From Deltaproteobacteria bacterium HGW-Deltaproteobacteria-12 (lineage in GTDB: Bacteria > Desulfobacterota > Syntrophia > Syntrophales > Smithellaceae), in contig PHBK01000004.1 of assembly GCA_002840565.1 (NCBI GenBank), forward strand, positions 1-64,000: 64,000 nucleotides of DNA, given 5' to 3'. The notes under the pieces are model-generated. The model was not told where the DNA came from, did not search any database, and was given only the letters and a program-made list of their open reading frames with translations. Below are positions 51,559 to 60,704 of the stretch, one piece after another. Within the stretch, counting starts at the first letter, position 1. Every line of letters starts with the position of its first letter. The translations under genes and the position numbers were made by a program.

Positions 51559-51727
51559 ATAGATTTTAATCAGTTGTATCGTTTGTCTCCGGCAAAGGCC
51601 TTTTTTGGGGGCGCAAATGTGCCGGCATTATGTCATTGACTTAATCGGTTTCTCTATTTATATTTCCGCTAGGGAACAAAGAATCGCAGTTGGGCCAACA
51701 AGATAACTATTATGAGGAGATACGGGA

Positions 51728-52114
51728 ATGGATGACAACAATGATGGAAGCAAATCGAGCTGGAAATTATGGCTTGCTGGTATTCTGCTGGTGCCGATTA
51801 TCGGATTTATTCTTTATACCTGGTTTACTCTCACCTGGAGTTTCTCCAAGGGCGAGCGGGCGGGTTATATCCAGAAACTGTCCAAGAGCGGCTGGATCTG
51901 CAAAACATGGGAAGGTGAAATGGCCATGGTAACCATGCCCGGCGCCATCCCGGAAAAATTTCTTTTCAGTATCCGGGACGACGAAGTGGCCAGACGCATT
52001 AATCAGTTTGCCGGCAAACGGGTTTTGATCGTTTATGAACAGCATAAAGGAGTCCCTACAAGCTGTTTTGCCGATACGGAATATTTTGTTGTTGATGCCA
52101 AAGCTATCGAATAA
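51728..52114 (+). CDS. Small single-pass membrane protein
   Basis: A 128-aa protein with one N-terminal membrane helix (LWLAGILLVPIIGFILYTWF) and a soluble domain: SFSKGERAGYIQKLSKSGWICKTWEGEMAMV and RDDEVARRINQFAGKRVLIVYEQHKG. Similar proteins of unknown function occur in many bacteria. No catalytic motif seen. ATG preceded by GAGGAGATACGGG. Confidence 0.65.
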   Translation: MDDNNDGSKSSWKLWLAGILLVPIIGFILYTWFTLTWSFSKGERAGYIQKLSKSGWICKTWEGEMAMVTMPGAIPEKFLFSIRDDEVARRINQFAGKRVLIVYEQHKGVPTSCFADTEYFVVDAKAIE

Positions 52115-52198
52115 AAAATTGGCGGGAATCTGCCAGTCGTATTATCGGGACAATTCCCTGTACTGGAGTTAAAATGATGTTGCGGAGAAGAGAGGCTG

Positions 52199-52936
52199 AT
52201 GGGAAAAATCTTCTTTTCATGTTTGTGTTGCATCTTTTTTACAGGGGTGACTATGGCTGCGGAAAATAATCCGGCAAAAGATAAAATCAAAACAGGGCAG
52301 GGAGAAATCACCATTACTTTCCTCGGACATGCGACATTGATATTGTCCTATGCCGGAAAGGTTATCCACATTGATCCGGTTATGCAGTATGCTGATTATT
52401 CGACCCTGCCGAAAGCCGACTTGATCCTTGTTACCCATGAGCACGGCGATCACCTCGACCTCCAGGCGATAAGCGCCGTCAGAACAGGCGCAACGGCGCT
52501 GGTGGTCACAGAGAATGCCGCGCAACAGGTCACCGGAGGCATTGTCCTGAAAAACGGTGATGAAAAGACAATACAGGGGTTTCAGATTGCAGCTGTGCCC
52601 GCCTATAACCTGGTGAATATGCGGAGCCCGGGCGTTCCCTTCCATGCCCGCGGCATCGGCAACGGCTACATTATTACCTGCGGCGACCAGCGGATTTATA
52701 TCGCCGGAGACACGGAAAATACCCCGGAGATGAAAAGCCTGAAAAATATTCAGATCGCTTTTCTGCCCATGAATCTGCCCTACACAATGACACCGGAAAT
52801 GGTTGCGGATGCTGCAAAGGCCTTCCGTCCCCAAATCCTATATCCTTACCATTACGGCAATACGGACACGAAAAAACTGATTAACCTTCTTAAAGATGAG
52901 AAAGATATCGAAGTGCGCATCCGCAAAATGATGTGA
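52199..52936 (+). CDS. Exported metallo-beta-lactamase-fold hydrolase
   Basis: A 245-aa protein with a signal peptide (LCCIFFTGVTMAA) and an MBL fold of the UPF0173/UlaG-like type: ITFLGHATLIL, HIDPVMQYADYSTLPKADLILVTHEHGDHLD with the HxHxDH metal motif, GNGYIITCGDQRIYIAGDTENTPEM, FLPMNLPYTM and YPYHYG. Substrate unknown. Other proteins of this type are usually cytoplasmic; the signal peptide suggests periplasmic localisation. Confidence 0.87.
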   Translation: MGKIFFSCLCCIFFTGVTMAAENNPAKDKIKTGQGEITITFLGHATLILSYAGKVIHIDPVMQYADYSTLPKADLILVTHEHGDHLDLQAISAVRTGATALVVTENAAQQVTGGIVLKNGDEKTIQGFQIAAVPAYNLVNMRSPGVPFHARGIGNGYIITCGDQRIYIAGDTENTPEMKSLKNIQIAFLPMNLPYTMTPEMVADAAKAFRPQILYPYHYGNTDTKKLINLLKDEKDIEVRIRKMM

Positions 52937-52972
52937 TTTTTCGGGTGATATTAAGGGAAAGGAAAATGATAT

Positions 52973-53545
52973 TTGCCTGAAATCAAGATTGGACAGGCTG
53001 TGGATGTCATTGTGGAGCAGGGCTTGATCAGAGCGTCCTTTGTTCAGGATATTTCGGATGACAGGATCATTCTTTTGCAGATTACACCGCCCCTTCCCGG
53101 CAGTTATATCAACAAAACCATTCTTGTAACATATTTAACCAAAGAAGACCGGCATGTTCGCCGGTGCTTCCAGGCTAGAATAACCGAAATCCGTGAAGGT
53201 TATATCACGGTGGGCCGCGGGTTTCCGGTTATCATCGTCAAGCGTCTTTCGCCGGACGAAGTGTGCGATCTTCGGACTCATCAGAGGCACCGGCCTCATC
53301 CGGAGATGAAAATCATGATTGGTGAGGAATATGTTGAAATTATCGACATATCACCCAGCGGCGCGCATCTTGTCCGTACTGTCGGCGTAAAATCAATTCT
53401 GCGAGTGAGCGATACCATCATTCTGACAATCCGGAACGGAGCCGAGCAGTATAACAGACCTGCCCGCATTATCCGTCGATGGCACTCCCGGGGTGCTGAC
53501 GGTCCGGAACATCTGGCCATAATTTTTATGGCAGAAAAAATATAA
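52973..53545 (+). CDS. PilZ-domain protein with YcgR-like N-terminal domain
   Basis: A 190-aa two-domain protein. The N-terminal half (IKIGQAVDVIVEQG, GSYINKTILVTYLTKEDRHVRRCFQARI) is like the PilZN/YcgR domain; the C-terminal half is PilZ with RxxxR in DLRTHQRHRPHP and DxSxxG in DISPSGAHLV, so c-di-GMP binding is expected. Start is TTG at 52973, about 10 bases behind AAAGG; the ATG just upstream stops after four codons. Possible flagellar or surface regulator; no flagellar genes are nearby. Confidence 0.82.
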   Translation: MPEIKIGQAVDVIVEQGLIRASFVQDISDDRIILLQITPPLPGSYINKTILVTYLTKEDRHVRRCFQARITEIREGYITVGRGFPVIIVKRLSPDEVCDLRTHQRHRPHPEMKIMIGEEYVEIIDISPSGAHLVRTVGVKSILRVSDTIILTIRNGAEQYNRPARIIRRWHSRGADGPEHLAIIFMAEKI

Positions 53546-53667
53546 TCTCCGCTGAATAAACACAAAATAAAGCGATCCTTTAATATAACGATTTGTCTGG
53601 ACAGAAAAGGCGAAAATTAATAAAGAAAATGAACGCTGTAAATGGGACAAGACGAAGGGATCAATCC

Positions 53668-54906
53668 ATGAAGATATTATATTACGATTGTTTTGCCGGC
53701 ATCAGCGGCGACATGAATCTGGGTGCCATGATTGATCTGGGTGTGCCCGGTGACTTCCTGCTGGAAGAATTGAAAAAACTGGCTATCGGGGAATATGAAG
53801 TCAAAATTACCCGGGACAAGAGGAAGGGCATTACGGGAACCAGAGTCGATGTGCTTGTTAATCATGAAGTATCGGCGGGGAAGCACTTATCCCACCCGTC
53901 AGCCAGGACATTTCAAGATATAGTCCGGATTATCAGCAAAAGCGATTTGTCCGCCAAGGCCAAGGAGATCAGTCTTCATATTTTCACGAAAATTGCCGAG
54001 GCCGAAGGAAAGATTCACGGGCACAAGGCCGACGATGTCCATTTCCATGAAGTCGGCGCCGTCGATTCCATTGTGGACATTGTCGGTGCGGCCGTTTGTC
54101 TCACCTGGCTAAGTCCCGACCGGATCATTTCCTCACCACCGCAGGTCGGCGGAGGTTTTGTCCGCTGTGCCCATGGAATTTTACCGGTGCCGGCACCGGC
54201 GACCGTAGAAATTCTCCTGGGGATTCCTGTGAAATCGGGGGCTGTCCCCTTTGAGGCCACGACACCCACCGGGGCAGCGATCCTGGCGGCTACCGTGGAC
54301 ACCTTCACGGAGGAACTGAATTTCACGCCGCAGAAAATCGGCTATGGCATCGGCCACCGGGATACGGATATCCCCAATGTACTGCGCACTTACCTGGGAG
54401 AGATGTCCGCTGATGATTTTTCACGCTCCACGGATGATACGGAAAAGCAGACAGCCCTTCTGCTGGAATGTAACATCGACGACATGAATCCGGAAATGTA
54501 TGAAGACGTGATGGATGCGCTGCTGGCTAAGGGCGCTTACGATGTATTTCTTACCCCGGTAATCATGAAAAAGTCCCGTCCGGCGATCAAGATCAGCGTC
54601 CTGTGCAGTGAGGAAAAACGTTCGGCGATGGAGGAAATCCTCTGGCTTTCCACCTCCACCTTCGGCCTGAGGGTTCAACGGGTGTCCAAAACCATGCTGC
54701 AGCGGGATTTCTCGACCGTGAGCACGAAGTTCGGGAATGTTTCCGTCAAAAACGGGTACTGGCGGGGCCGGAAAATCAAAACCAAACCGGAGTATGAAGA
54801 TTGCAGGAGATTGGCCAGGGAGAATGGAGTCAGCGTAAAAGAGATATATGATCTGTTGCTTTGCCCGGACAATGCCGATTTAAAGCCGGATGGTACGAAG
54901 AAATAA
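53668..54906 (+). CDS. larC: Nickel-pincer cofactor biosynthesis protein LarC
   Basis: A 412-aa LarC. The N-terminal [69 protein letters not shown] and TPTGAAILA blocks are typical; the C-terminal half has [19 protein letters not shown]. LarC inserts nickel into the pincer nucleotide in a CTP-dependent step. Start at 53668 was chosen because GAAGGG lies upstream and homology begins there. In L. plantarum LarC is made by a programmed frameshift (larC1/larC2); here it is a single reading frame. Confidence 0.94.
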   Translation: MKILYYDCFAGISGDMNLGAMIDLGVPGDFLLEELKKLAIGEYEVKITRDKRKGITGTRVDVLVNHEVSAGKHLSHPSARTFQDIVRIISKSDLSAKAKEISLHIFTKIAEAEGKIHGHKADDVHFHEVGAVDSIVDIVGAAVCLTWLSPDRIISSPPQVGGGFVRCAHGILPVPAPATVEILLGIPVKSGAVPFEATTPTGAAILAATVDTFTEELNFTPQKIGYGIGHRDTDIPNVLRTYLGEMSADDFSRSTDDTEKQTALLLECNIDDMNPEMYEDVMDALLAKGAYDVFLTPVIMKKSRPAIKISVLCSEEKRSAMEEILWLSTSTFGLRVQRVSKTMLQRDFSTVSTKFGNVSVKNGYWRGRKIKTKPEYEDCRRLARENGVSVKEIYDLLLCPDNADLKPDGTKK

Positions 54907-54920
54907 GGAAGGTTGAAGAT

Positions 54921-55670
54921 ATGGATGCCCATGAAGCACGGTTGTTCCTGGAAAATATCCGGGATAAGAAAATAGATATTGAAGAAGGTGTCGCCCGATG
55001 GCAGGAAATGTCTTATGTTGATCTGGGATGCGCGAAGCTCGACGTCCACCGGGAGAAGCGGGTTGGGTATCCGGAGGTGATCTACTGCCCGGGGAAAACT
55101 ACCGGGCAGGTGAGAACCATTGTGCAGGCAATGCTGACAATGGATGCAAACATCCTGGCCACGCGGGCCACGGAATCACAGTATGAGGAGATAAGGAAGC
55201 TGTGTCCCGATGCCGTTTATAATTCGTTGGCCAGGACCATCACCGTGCGGAAGAAAGTAATGGAGACGCCGGATAGTTATATTGCCGTAGTCACCGCAGG
55301 CACCTCTGATTTGCCTGTTGCCGAGGAAGCGGCCGTTACCGCGGAGATTTTCGGCAATCGTGTAGAGAGGATAGTTGATGTCGGGGTAGCCGGCGTGCAC
55401 CGCCTTTTTAACAAACTGGATGTTATCCGGGGGGCGAAAGTGATCGTCGTGGCCGCCGGGATGGAAGGAGCCCTGCCCAGTCTCGTCGGCGGACTCGTGG
55501 ACAAACCGGTGATCGCCGTGCCGACCAGCGTGGGCTATGGCGCCAGTTTCCAGGGAATCGCCGCGCTTTTATCCATGCTCAACAGTTGCGCCGGCGGCGT
55601 TTGCGTCGTCAATATCGACAACGGATTCGGTGCGGGGTATATGGCCAGCATGATCAATAAGCTGCGCTGA
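54921..55670 (+). CDS. larB: Nickel-pincer cofactor biosynthesis protein LarB
   Basis: A 249-aa Lar[136 protein letters not shown]. It carboxylates and hydrolyses nicotinic acid adenine dinucleotide in pincer cofactor synthesis and resembles PurE. It begins 12 bases after larC, with GGAAGG upstream. The stop ends where an inverted-end repeat begins. Confidence 0.95.
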   Translation: MDAHEARLFLENIRDKKIDIEEGVARWQEMSYVDLGCAKLDVHREKRVGYPEVIYCPGKTTGQVRTIVQAMLTMDANILATRATESQYEEIRKLCPDAVYNSLARTITVRKKVMETPDSYIAVVTAGTSDLPVAEEAAVTAEIFGNRVERIVDVGVAGVHRLFNKLDVIRGAKVIVVAAGMEGALPSLVGGLVDKPVIAVPTSVGYGASFQGIAALLSMLNSCAGGVCVVNIDNGFGAGYMASMINKLR

Positions 55671-55794
55671 CAGGCTGTTGAAAAGGGCTCATCTGCTGCG
55701 TTACGTTCCGGGCCGCGGTGCTCACGTATTACCATATACGCTCCGCGCCTCGGTCCTCGCGCGCCTTGCATCTAAACCTTTTTGAACAGCCTGT
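55670..55794. repeat. 125-bp element with inverted ends, behind larB
   Basis: The left end ACAGGCTGTTGAAAAGGG (55670-55687) pairs with CCTTTTTGAACAGCCTGT (55777-55794) at 16 of 18 positions. Both ends match the element behind gcvPB. It begins on the last base of the larB stop codon. Confidence 0.8.
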
Positions 55795-56205
55795 AAAATT
55801 AGTGCTTTTCAGTGCAGTTGGTTTGGAAAAGAACCATATCTAATCCGGTTAATGAGTTCTTATGATTACGTATAGTAAGCTGAAATTCACACACCTGCAA
55901 CGGTGGAGAAAATACAAGACTTCAAACAAGTGTCAATGATTCAGTTTTCTTAATAATTGTGATATATTTAACAATGTTTTATGAAGTATCAAAGCCAACG
56001 GGCATAAATGTGAGATAATTTGGCACCACCGGAAAAACAGACGACAAACGTAGAAAATAAATATGAACCTAATATCGGGAGAAACCGGGTTAGCTGACTC
56101 AAAAACCATGATTATACGAAAATAAAGGATTAGGTAGTGTCAAAAGTTTCATGAAAACTAGGTCGGATACCTGAAAAGCGAGATAGGATTTTTTAAGGAG
56201 ACGTA
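55795..56205. other. Non-coding AT-rich stretch
   Basis: About 410 bases after the repeat, AT-rich, with no ORF of interest and no recognised RNA. The last 20 bases contain the AAGGAG ribosome site of the next gene. Confidence 0.5.
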
Positions 56206-56793
56206 ATGAAGAAAATTCTTATTATGACGATTTTAACATTAACTTTTATAATTACAATCCTTGTTAGCAATGCAAAATCAAATCAACTGATATACACGGA
56301 AGTTGTCGCAGTACCTGATGTCAATAAACAAGCCCTATTTCAGCGTGCCAATATTTGGGCAGTAAGTGCTTTTAATAATGCAAAAACTGCCATTCAGGTC
56401 AATGATAAAGAATCTGGTCAAATTATTGGGAAGAGTGCTTTGAAATATAGGCAAAGTTTTATAGGAGGATCAAATAATACTTTGGGATATATTAATTTTG
56501 TTTTCAAAATATTTATCAAGGATGGCAGATATAAATATGAATTTTCAGAGTTTGTCCATGAAGCATCCTTATCAACTTCAGGCCTCAGAGAAGATTTCGG
56601 TCTAATTACGGAAGATAAGGAATACCAGGGTAAGATGGTAGGGGTGGGCTTTTTAAAACCTTCGAAGAGTTGGGTTGATGACGTATGGAAAGATATGAAA
56701 ATACAAATTGAGCGTGAAATATTATATGGAGCCATATCGAGCCTTAAAGAGGTAATGATAAACAAAGGTGATAAAAATAATGATAATTGGTAA
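56206..56793 (+). CDS. Exported DUF4468-like protein
   Basis: A 195-aa protein with a signal peptide (ILTLTFIITILVSNAKS). The mature part has LIYTEVVAVPDVNKQALFQRANIWAVSAFNNAKTAIQVNDKESGQIIGK (in part), the pattern of the DUF4468 (TBP-like fold) domain found in secreted proteins. Lower GC than its surroundings. No function known. Confidence 0.65.
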   Translation: MKKILIMTILTLTFIITILVSNAKSNQLIYTEVVAVPDVNKQALFQRANIWAVSAFNNAKTAIQVNDKESGQIIGKSALKYRQSFIGGSNNTLGYINFVFKIFIKDGRYKYEFSEFVHEASLSTSGLREDFGLITEDKEYQGKMVGVGFLKPSKSWVDDVWKDMKIQIEREILYGAISSLKEVMINKGDKNNDNW

Positions 56794-56851
56794 AAATGTG
56801 GTTATGCAATATGTGGTGTGGTAGGTATAAAAATTAACCATCGGGAGAATC

Positions 56852-57286
56852 ATGAAGAAAACTATTTTATACGCTATTGCAGGTTGTATGATTATCGTTT
56901 GTTCTAGTGGGTGTTCAAATATGGCTCCGGCATGTGCGGACAAAAGTACGGTTGACTTGGTCGTGAAGGTCGTAAATGATCACTTGTTTGACAAGGGATT
57001 AATTACCTATAGCCATAAAGTTTCCGATATACGGACAACCAAGGTTGATAAAGATACAGGCGCATATTCATGCGCAGCCTATTTAAGCCAGGATATGACT
57101 ATTAAAGAAGCTGATGGAGAAAGAGCGAAAGAAGCTTTAAGGCTTAGAGTTATGTGGGATGGTGGTCTTAGGTATGATAATGGAGAAAATCATTTCTTAA
57201 CAGTTAAAAAAATTACATACACGTCTGAATTAACCTCGGACAATAAACATTATGTATCTGTTAGTGGTTGGTCTAAATATTGGTAA
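56852..57286 (+). CDS. Small predicted lipoprotein
   Basis: A 144-aa protein with a lipobox signal peptide (MIIVCSSGC, Cys about residue 21). The rest is soluble, with KVSDIRTTKVDKDTGAYSCAAYL. Not recognised. Lies 58 bases behind the DUF4468-like gene, same AT-rich composition. Confidence 0.65.
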   Translation: MKKTILYAIAGCMIIVCSSGCSNMAPACADKSTVDLVVKVVNDHLFDKGLITYSHKVSDIRTTKVDKDTGAYSCAAYLSQDMTIKEADGERAKEALRLRVMWDGGLRYDNGENHFLTVKKITYTSELTSDNKHYVSVSGWSKYW

Positions 57287-57339
57287 AGATTTCTGAAGTC
57301 AATTGAAATTGAGAATCAACGGAAGGTGCAATAAAATTG

Positions 57340-57618
57340 ATGCAAACAAATGGAATATTCAAAGGTAAAGATCTTAAGTTAGTGGATGGTAATTTAATTG
57401 GGAAAATACATAGAAAAACATTACATCTCGTTTTTAATGAAACTATTTGCCGTCCCAAGATAATTTCGCGTAGCCTGCAGCTTGAGTGGAGGCAATTTGT
57501 GGATACATGTTCAGACTTTAAAAATTACACAAAGACAGTCAATAGCCTCAACCAAGGCTTTACAGTGTGTCAAGATTGTGTGAATAAACTTGAAAAGCAA
57601 GGTTATCGGCAGAAATAA
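57340..57618 (+). CDS. Hypothetical small protein
   Basis: A 92-aa ORF (ATG 57340, or TTG one codon earlier) with GGAAGG 10-13 bases upstream. It contains a Cys pair near its end (TVCQDCVNKLEKQ). No family recognised; it could be a non-coding stretch with an open frame. The next 250 bases to larE are non-coding. Confidence 0.35.
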   Translation: MQTNGIFKGKDLKLVDGNLIGKIHRKTLHLVFNETICRPKIISRSLQLEWRQFVDTCSDFKNYTKTVNSLNQGFTVCQDCVNKLEKQGYRQK

Positions 57619-57875
57619 TCAGGGATTGTTCTATTAAATCATAATGTGATTTATGAACAGAGCTAAGGGTCAAGTTCTTTACATGGCGCATTAGAGGTGT
57701 CGCATACCCTAGTTCCACTGGCAATCGCCACTGCAATCCCAAATTCAAAAGTGTGTATAGGTAGGTAAAAGTGATCTGTCAGTAGCGTCTCATTTCGTTT
57801 TAATAAAAAATGCTCGAGAACCATATGAACCAAGAATTCCCAACTAAATCTCTTATGCTGACAAAGAAAGATAGT

Positions 57876-58706
57876 ATGGAAATTGAAAGTAAAATAGACA
57901 GATTAAAAAAACATCTCCAGCAACTGGAAAGTGTTGCCGTTGCTTATTCGGGAGGTGTGGACAGCACGTTTCTCGTGAAAGTAGCCGGGGAGGTGCTGGG
58001 TGATAATGCCATTGCGGTAACGGCGCAGTCCTCAACGTACCCGGAAAGAGAGTTTAAGGAGGCCGCTGATTTTGTTCAGAAGGCAGGAATCAGGCATGTG
58101 GTCATCAAGTCCGAGGAACTGGATATCGAAGGCTTTTCCGATAACCCCACCAACCGCTGCTATTTCTGTAAACGCGAGCTTTTGTCGAAAGTTATTGCGG
58201 TGGCGCAGGCCAATAATATCCGGCATGTTGTGGAAGGTTCGAACGTTGACGATTTAGGTGATTACAGGCCGGGTAGGCAGGCAATCCGCGAACTCGGTGT
58301 GGCTAGCCCTTTAACAGATGCAGGTCTGGGGAAAGAAGAAATAAGAATTCTTTCCAAAGAAATGGGTTTGCCCACCTGGCAAAAGCCTGCCCTGGCCTGC
58401 CTGGCATCGAGATTTCCTTATGGACAGAAGATAACTCGTGATAAACTCCGGGTTGTGGATCAGGCGGAACAGTTTCTGCTGGACCTGGGTTTTCGGCAAG
58501 TGAGGGTGCGCCATCACGGCAGTATTGCCCGCATAGAGGTATCCGCAGAGGAGCGGGGGAAATTTTTTAACACGGACATGATGGATCGGATTTATGAAAA
58601 ATTTCGGCAATTGGGTTTTATGTACACGGCTCTTGATCTGAAAGGCTACCGGACAGGTAGTATGAATGAAGTTATCGATACCGCTCCCGCCCAATCAAAA
58701 CAGTAA
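57876..58706 (+). CDS. larE: Pincer cofactor sulfur transferase LarE, probable [4Fe-4S] type
   Basis: A 276-aa LarE of the PP-loop family: the ATP pyrophosphatase motif SGGVDS (residues 25-30), NRCYFCKREL with CxxC (C95, C98), VEGSNVDDLGDYRPGRQA and the ACLASRFPYG block with C175, which aligns with the sacrificial Cys176 of L. plantarum LarE. Forms with this third Cys plus CxxC carry a [4Fe-4S] cluster and work catalytically instead of giving up their own sulfur (established for other LarE proteins). Start at 57876; earlier in-frame starts (57810, 57825, 57855) lack family homology. larA itself is not in the window. Confidence 0.92.
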   Translation: MEIESKIDRLKKHLQQLESVAVAYSGGVDSTFLVKVAGEVLGDNAIAVTAQSSTYPEREFKEAADFVQKAGIRHVVIKSEELDIEGFSDNPTNRCYFCKRELLSKVIAVAQANNIRHVVEGSNVDDLGDYRPGRQAIRELGVASPLTDAGLGKEEIRILSKEMGLPTWQKPALACLASRFPYGQKITRDKLRVVDQAEQFLLDLGFRQVRVRHHGSIARIEVSAEERGKFFNTDMMDRIYEKFRQLGFMYTALDLKGYRTGSMNEVIDTAPAQSKQ

Positions 58707-58929
58707 CAATTATCTATTGATTATTCTAATTATCAATCACAAAACCGCCTAAAGCAATTTAGCAGGAAATTCTTTGAAAAAGACAACACACTCCTTATTA
58801 TTAAAACATTTTTGTCCTGATAGCCCTGTTAATAGTAACGACAGCATCAAATAGCACACACATATATATATGATTATATTAATAATGTAATATTTAATTA
58901 ATAAATTATAAAAAAATTATAAAAAATTA

Positions 58930-58957
58930 CTTGACAACTATTTCAATACTTCTGTAA
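58930..58957 (+). promoter_or_regulatory. Sigma-70-type promoter of the liv operon
   Basis: TTGACA at 58930-58935, spacer 16, TGTAAA at 58952-58957 (four of six positions of TATAAT), behind a long A/T-only stretch that could act as an UP element. The transcript would start near 58965. Confidence 0.55.
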
Positions 58958-58962
58958 AAGCA

Positions 58963-58998
58963 ATATCGTTATATGATAACATAGTATCAATATACGAT
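58963..58998. promoter_or_regulatory. Candidate operator of the liv operon
   Basis: TATCGTTATATGATA (58963-58977) and TATCAATATACGATA (58984-58998) are inverted copies with 11 of 15 positions matching, the ends TATCG and GATA being exact, separated by six bases. It overlaps the predicted transcription start, a position expected for a repressor. Confidence 0.5.
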
Positions 58999-59119
58999 AA
59001 TCTTAATGAGTTTCCAGTTCCTTAGTAATACCGGTCGATTCATGACCATCTTTATTTAAATGGAGTTCGCAGTGTTTAACGAAAAACCCAATTACGACTG
59101 AGTCAAGGGGGAATAGTGT

Positions 59120-59908
59120 ATGGACATTGTTTTAACAATTGAGGATGTATCAAAGAATTTTGGGGGTATATCGGCAGTAAAAAATCTGAGCATCGAAGTT
59201 GAAAAAAACAAAATATTAAGCATCATCGGTCCCAACGGGGCCGGAAAAACAACAGTGTTTAATCTGCTCACCGGTTTCTATAAGCCGGACAAGGGAAGAT
59301 TCAAATACGACGGACTGGATGTTACCGGTTTCCCGCCTCATAAAGTCGCCGATATCGGCATAGCCCGCACCTTTCAAAACATTAAAATATTCCCCTGGAT
59401 GACCGCTTTGGATAACGTGATCGTGGCGCGCCAATTAAGAGAGCGTACCGGACTTTTCAGATCAATGTTGAGGACGTCCGCTTTAATCAAGAAAGAAAGT
59501 GCAAGTGCCGATAAAGCAATGGAAATTTTAAAGCATTTTCATATTGCGGATAAATTCGATTTTCAAGCCAAAAATTTGTCTTATGGGGATCAAAGAAAGC
59601 TGGAGATGGCCAGAGCATTGGCGACTGAGCCGAAAATTCTTCTCCTGGACGAACCAACGGCCGGAATGAACAGCAATGAAAGCGAAGAATGTGTAAAGGT
59701 TATTTACAACATAAAAAACAAACTGGGGATAACAATTATTTTGATTGAACACGATATGAATATCGTTATGAATGTGTCGGATAAAGTCGTTGTTCTGGAT
59801 CATGGAGAAAAAATATCTGAAGGCAATCCGGGAGATGTTCAGAAAGATAAAGCCGTCATCAAAGCATACCTCGGAGAGGAGTTTATCAATTATGCTGAAA
59901 ATCAATAA
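59120..59908 (+). CDS. livG: Branched-chain-type ABC transporter ATPase LivG
   Basis: A 262-aa LivG ATPase: Walker A GPNGAGKT, Q-loop RTFQNIKIFPWMTALDNV, signature LSYGDQRKLEMARAL, Walker B LLLDEPTAGMN and the long LivG C-terminus (EGNPGDVQKDKAVIKAYLG). One of the two ATPases of a hydrophobic amino acid transporter. First gene of the operon. Confidence 0.94.
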   Translation: MDIVLTIEDVSKNFGGISAVKNLSIEVEKNKILSIIGPNGAGKTTVFNLLTGFYKPDKGRFKYDGLDVTGFPPHKVADIGIARTFQNIKIFPWMTALDNVIVARQLRERTGLFRSMLRTSALIKKESASADKAMEILKHFHIADKFDFQAKNLSYGDQRKLEMARALATEPKILLLDEPTAGMNSNESEECVKVIYNIKNKLGITIILIEHDMNIVMNVSDKVVVLDHGEKISEGNPGDVQKDKAVIKAYLGEEFINYAENQ

Positions 59909-60611
59909 AATAAATGTTTTTTACGGAAACCTGCAGGTGCTGCGGGATGTGTCTTTAAATATAGAGAAGGGTGAAGTTGTTGCTATGATCGGCGCCAACG
60001 GGGCAGGCAAAACAACAATCATCAAGACGATATCGGGCATAATGAAACCGAGTTCGGGTGAAGTGCTTTTTGAGAACGAAAACTTGGCAAAACTGAAAAT
60101 ACCGAAAATTACGGCAAGAGGAATTGCCCAGTGTCCGGAGGGAAGACGGATATTCCCTCAATTGACGGTGGAAGAAAATTTATTAATGGGAAGCTATACG
60201 CGAAAGGATGACAAAGCGAGTAAAGCCAAAGATTATGAATGGGTGAATTCTTTATTTCCCATCCTTGCTGAAAGAAAAAAACAACCGGCGGTGACGTTGT
60301 CCGGCGGCGAGCAACAGATGCTCGCGATGGGCAGGGCGCTTATGGCCAAGCCCAAATTGATGCTGCTTGATGAACCGTCGATGGGACTTGCTCCCATGCT
60401 GGTGAAATCAATCTACGATATAGTCAAAACAATTAATAAGGAAGGCATATCCGTGTTTGTCGTTGAACAAAACGCCTTTATGGCGCTAAGTCACTCCGAC
60501 CGGGCTTACGTATTGGAATCCGGAAAAATCGTGCTTCAAGGAACGGGTAAGGAACTGCTGAATAATTCTGAAATAAAGCATTTTTATTTGGGAAGAAAAG
60601 TAGAATCTTAG
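59892..60611 (+). CDS. livF: Branched-chain-type ABC transporter ATPase LivF
   Basis: A 239-aa LivF ATPase: Walker A GANGAGKT, QCPEGRRIFPQLTVEENLLMG, signature LSGGEQQMLAMGRAL, Walker B LMLLDEPSMGLAP. ATG at 59892 lies within the end of livG (17-base overlap) with GAGGAG upstream, so translation is coupled. The longer ORF from 59772 is an artefact of this overlap. Confidence 0.94.
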   Translation: MLKINKINVFYGNLQVLRDVSLNIEKGEVVAMIGANGAGKTTIIKTISGIMKPSSGEVLFENENLAKLKIPKITARGIAQCPEGRRIFPQLTVEENLLMGSYTRKDDKASKAKDYEWVNSLFPILAERKKQPAVTLSGGEQQMLAMGRALMAKPKLMLLDEPSMGLAPMLVKSIYDIVKTINKEGISVFVVEQNAFMALSHSDRAYVLESGKIVLQGTGKELLNNSEIKHFYLGRKVES

Positions 60612-60704
60612 TTATTAAGATGGTGGATACAGGTAAAACAAGAAACAAATATGCTGTATCTGAATTGCAGTTATAAACGTAAAATTCTGTAAAAGGAGGA
60701 TGGC

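Larger units (their letters stand above)
58707..59119. other. Regulatory gap before the liv operon
   Basis: 413 bases, very AT-rich from 58860 on. It contains a promoter (58930-58957) and a palindrome (58963-58998). A hairpin-like TTGATTATTC/AATTATCAA stretch behind larE has no T-run. Confidence 0.6.

Noticed and set aside
52217..52834. A 205-codon minus-strand ORF over the MBL-fold gene
   Set aside because: The plus-strand gene has a signal peptide and metal motif; the antisense frame is a shadow.
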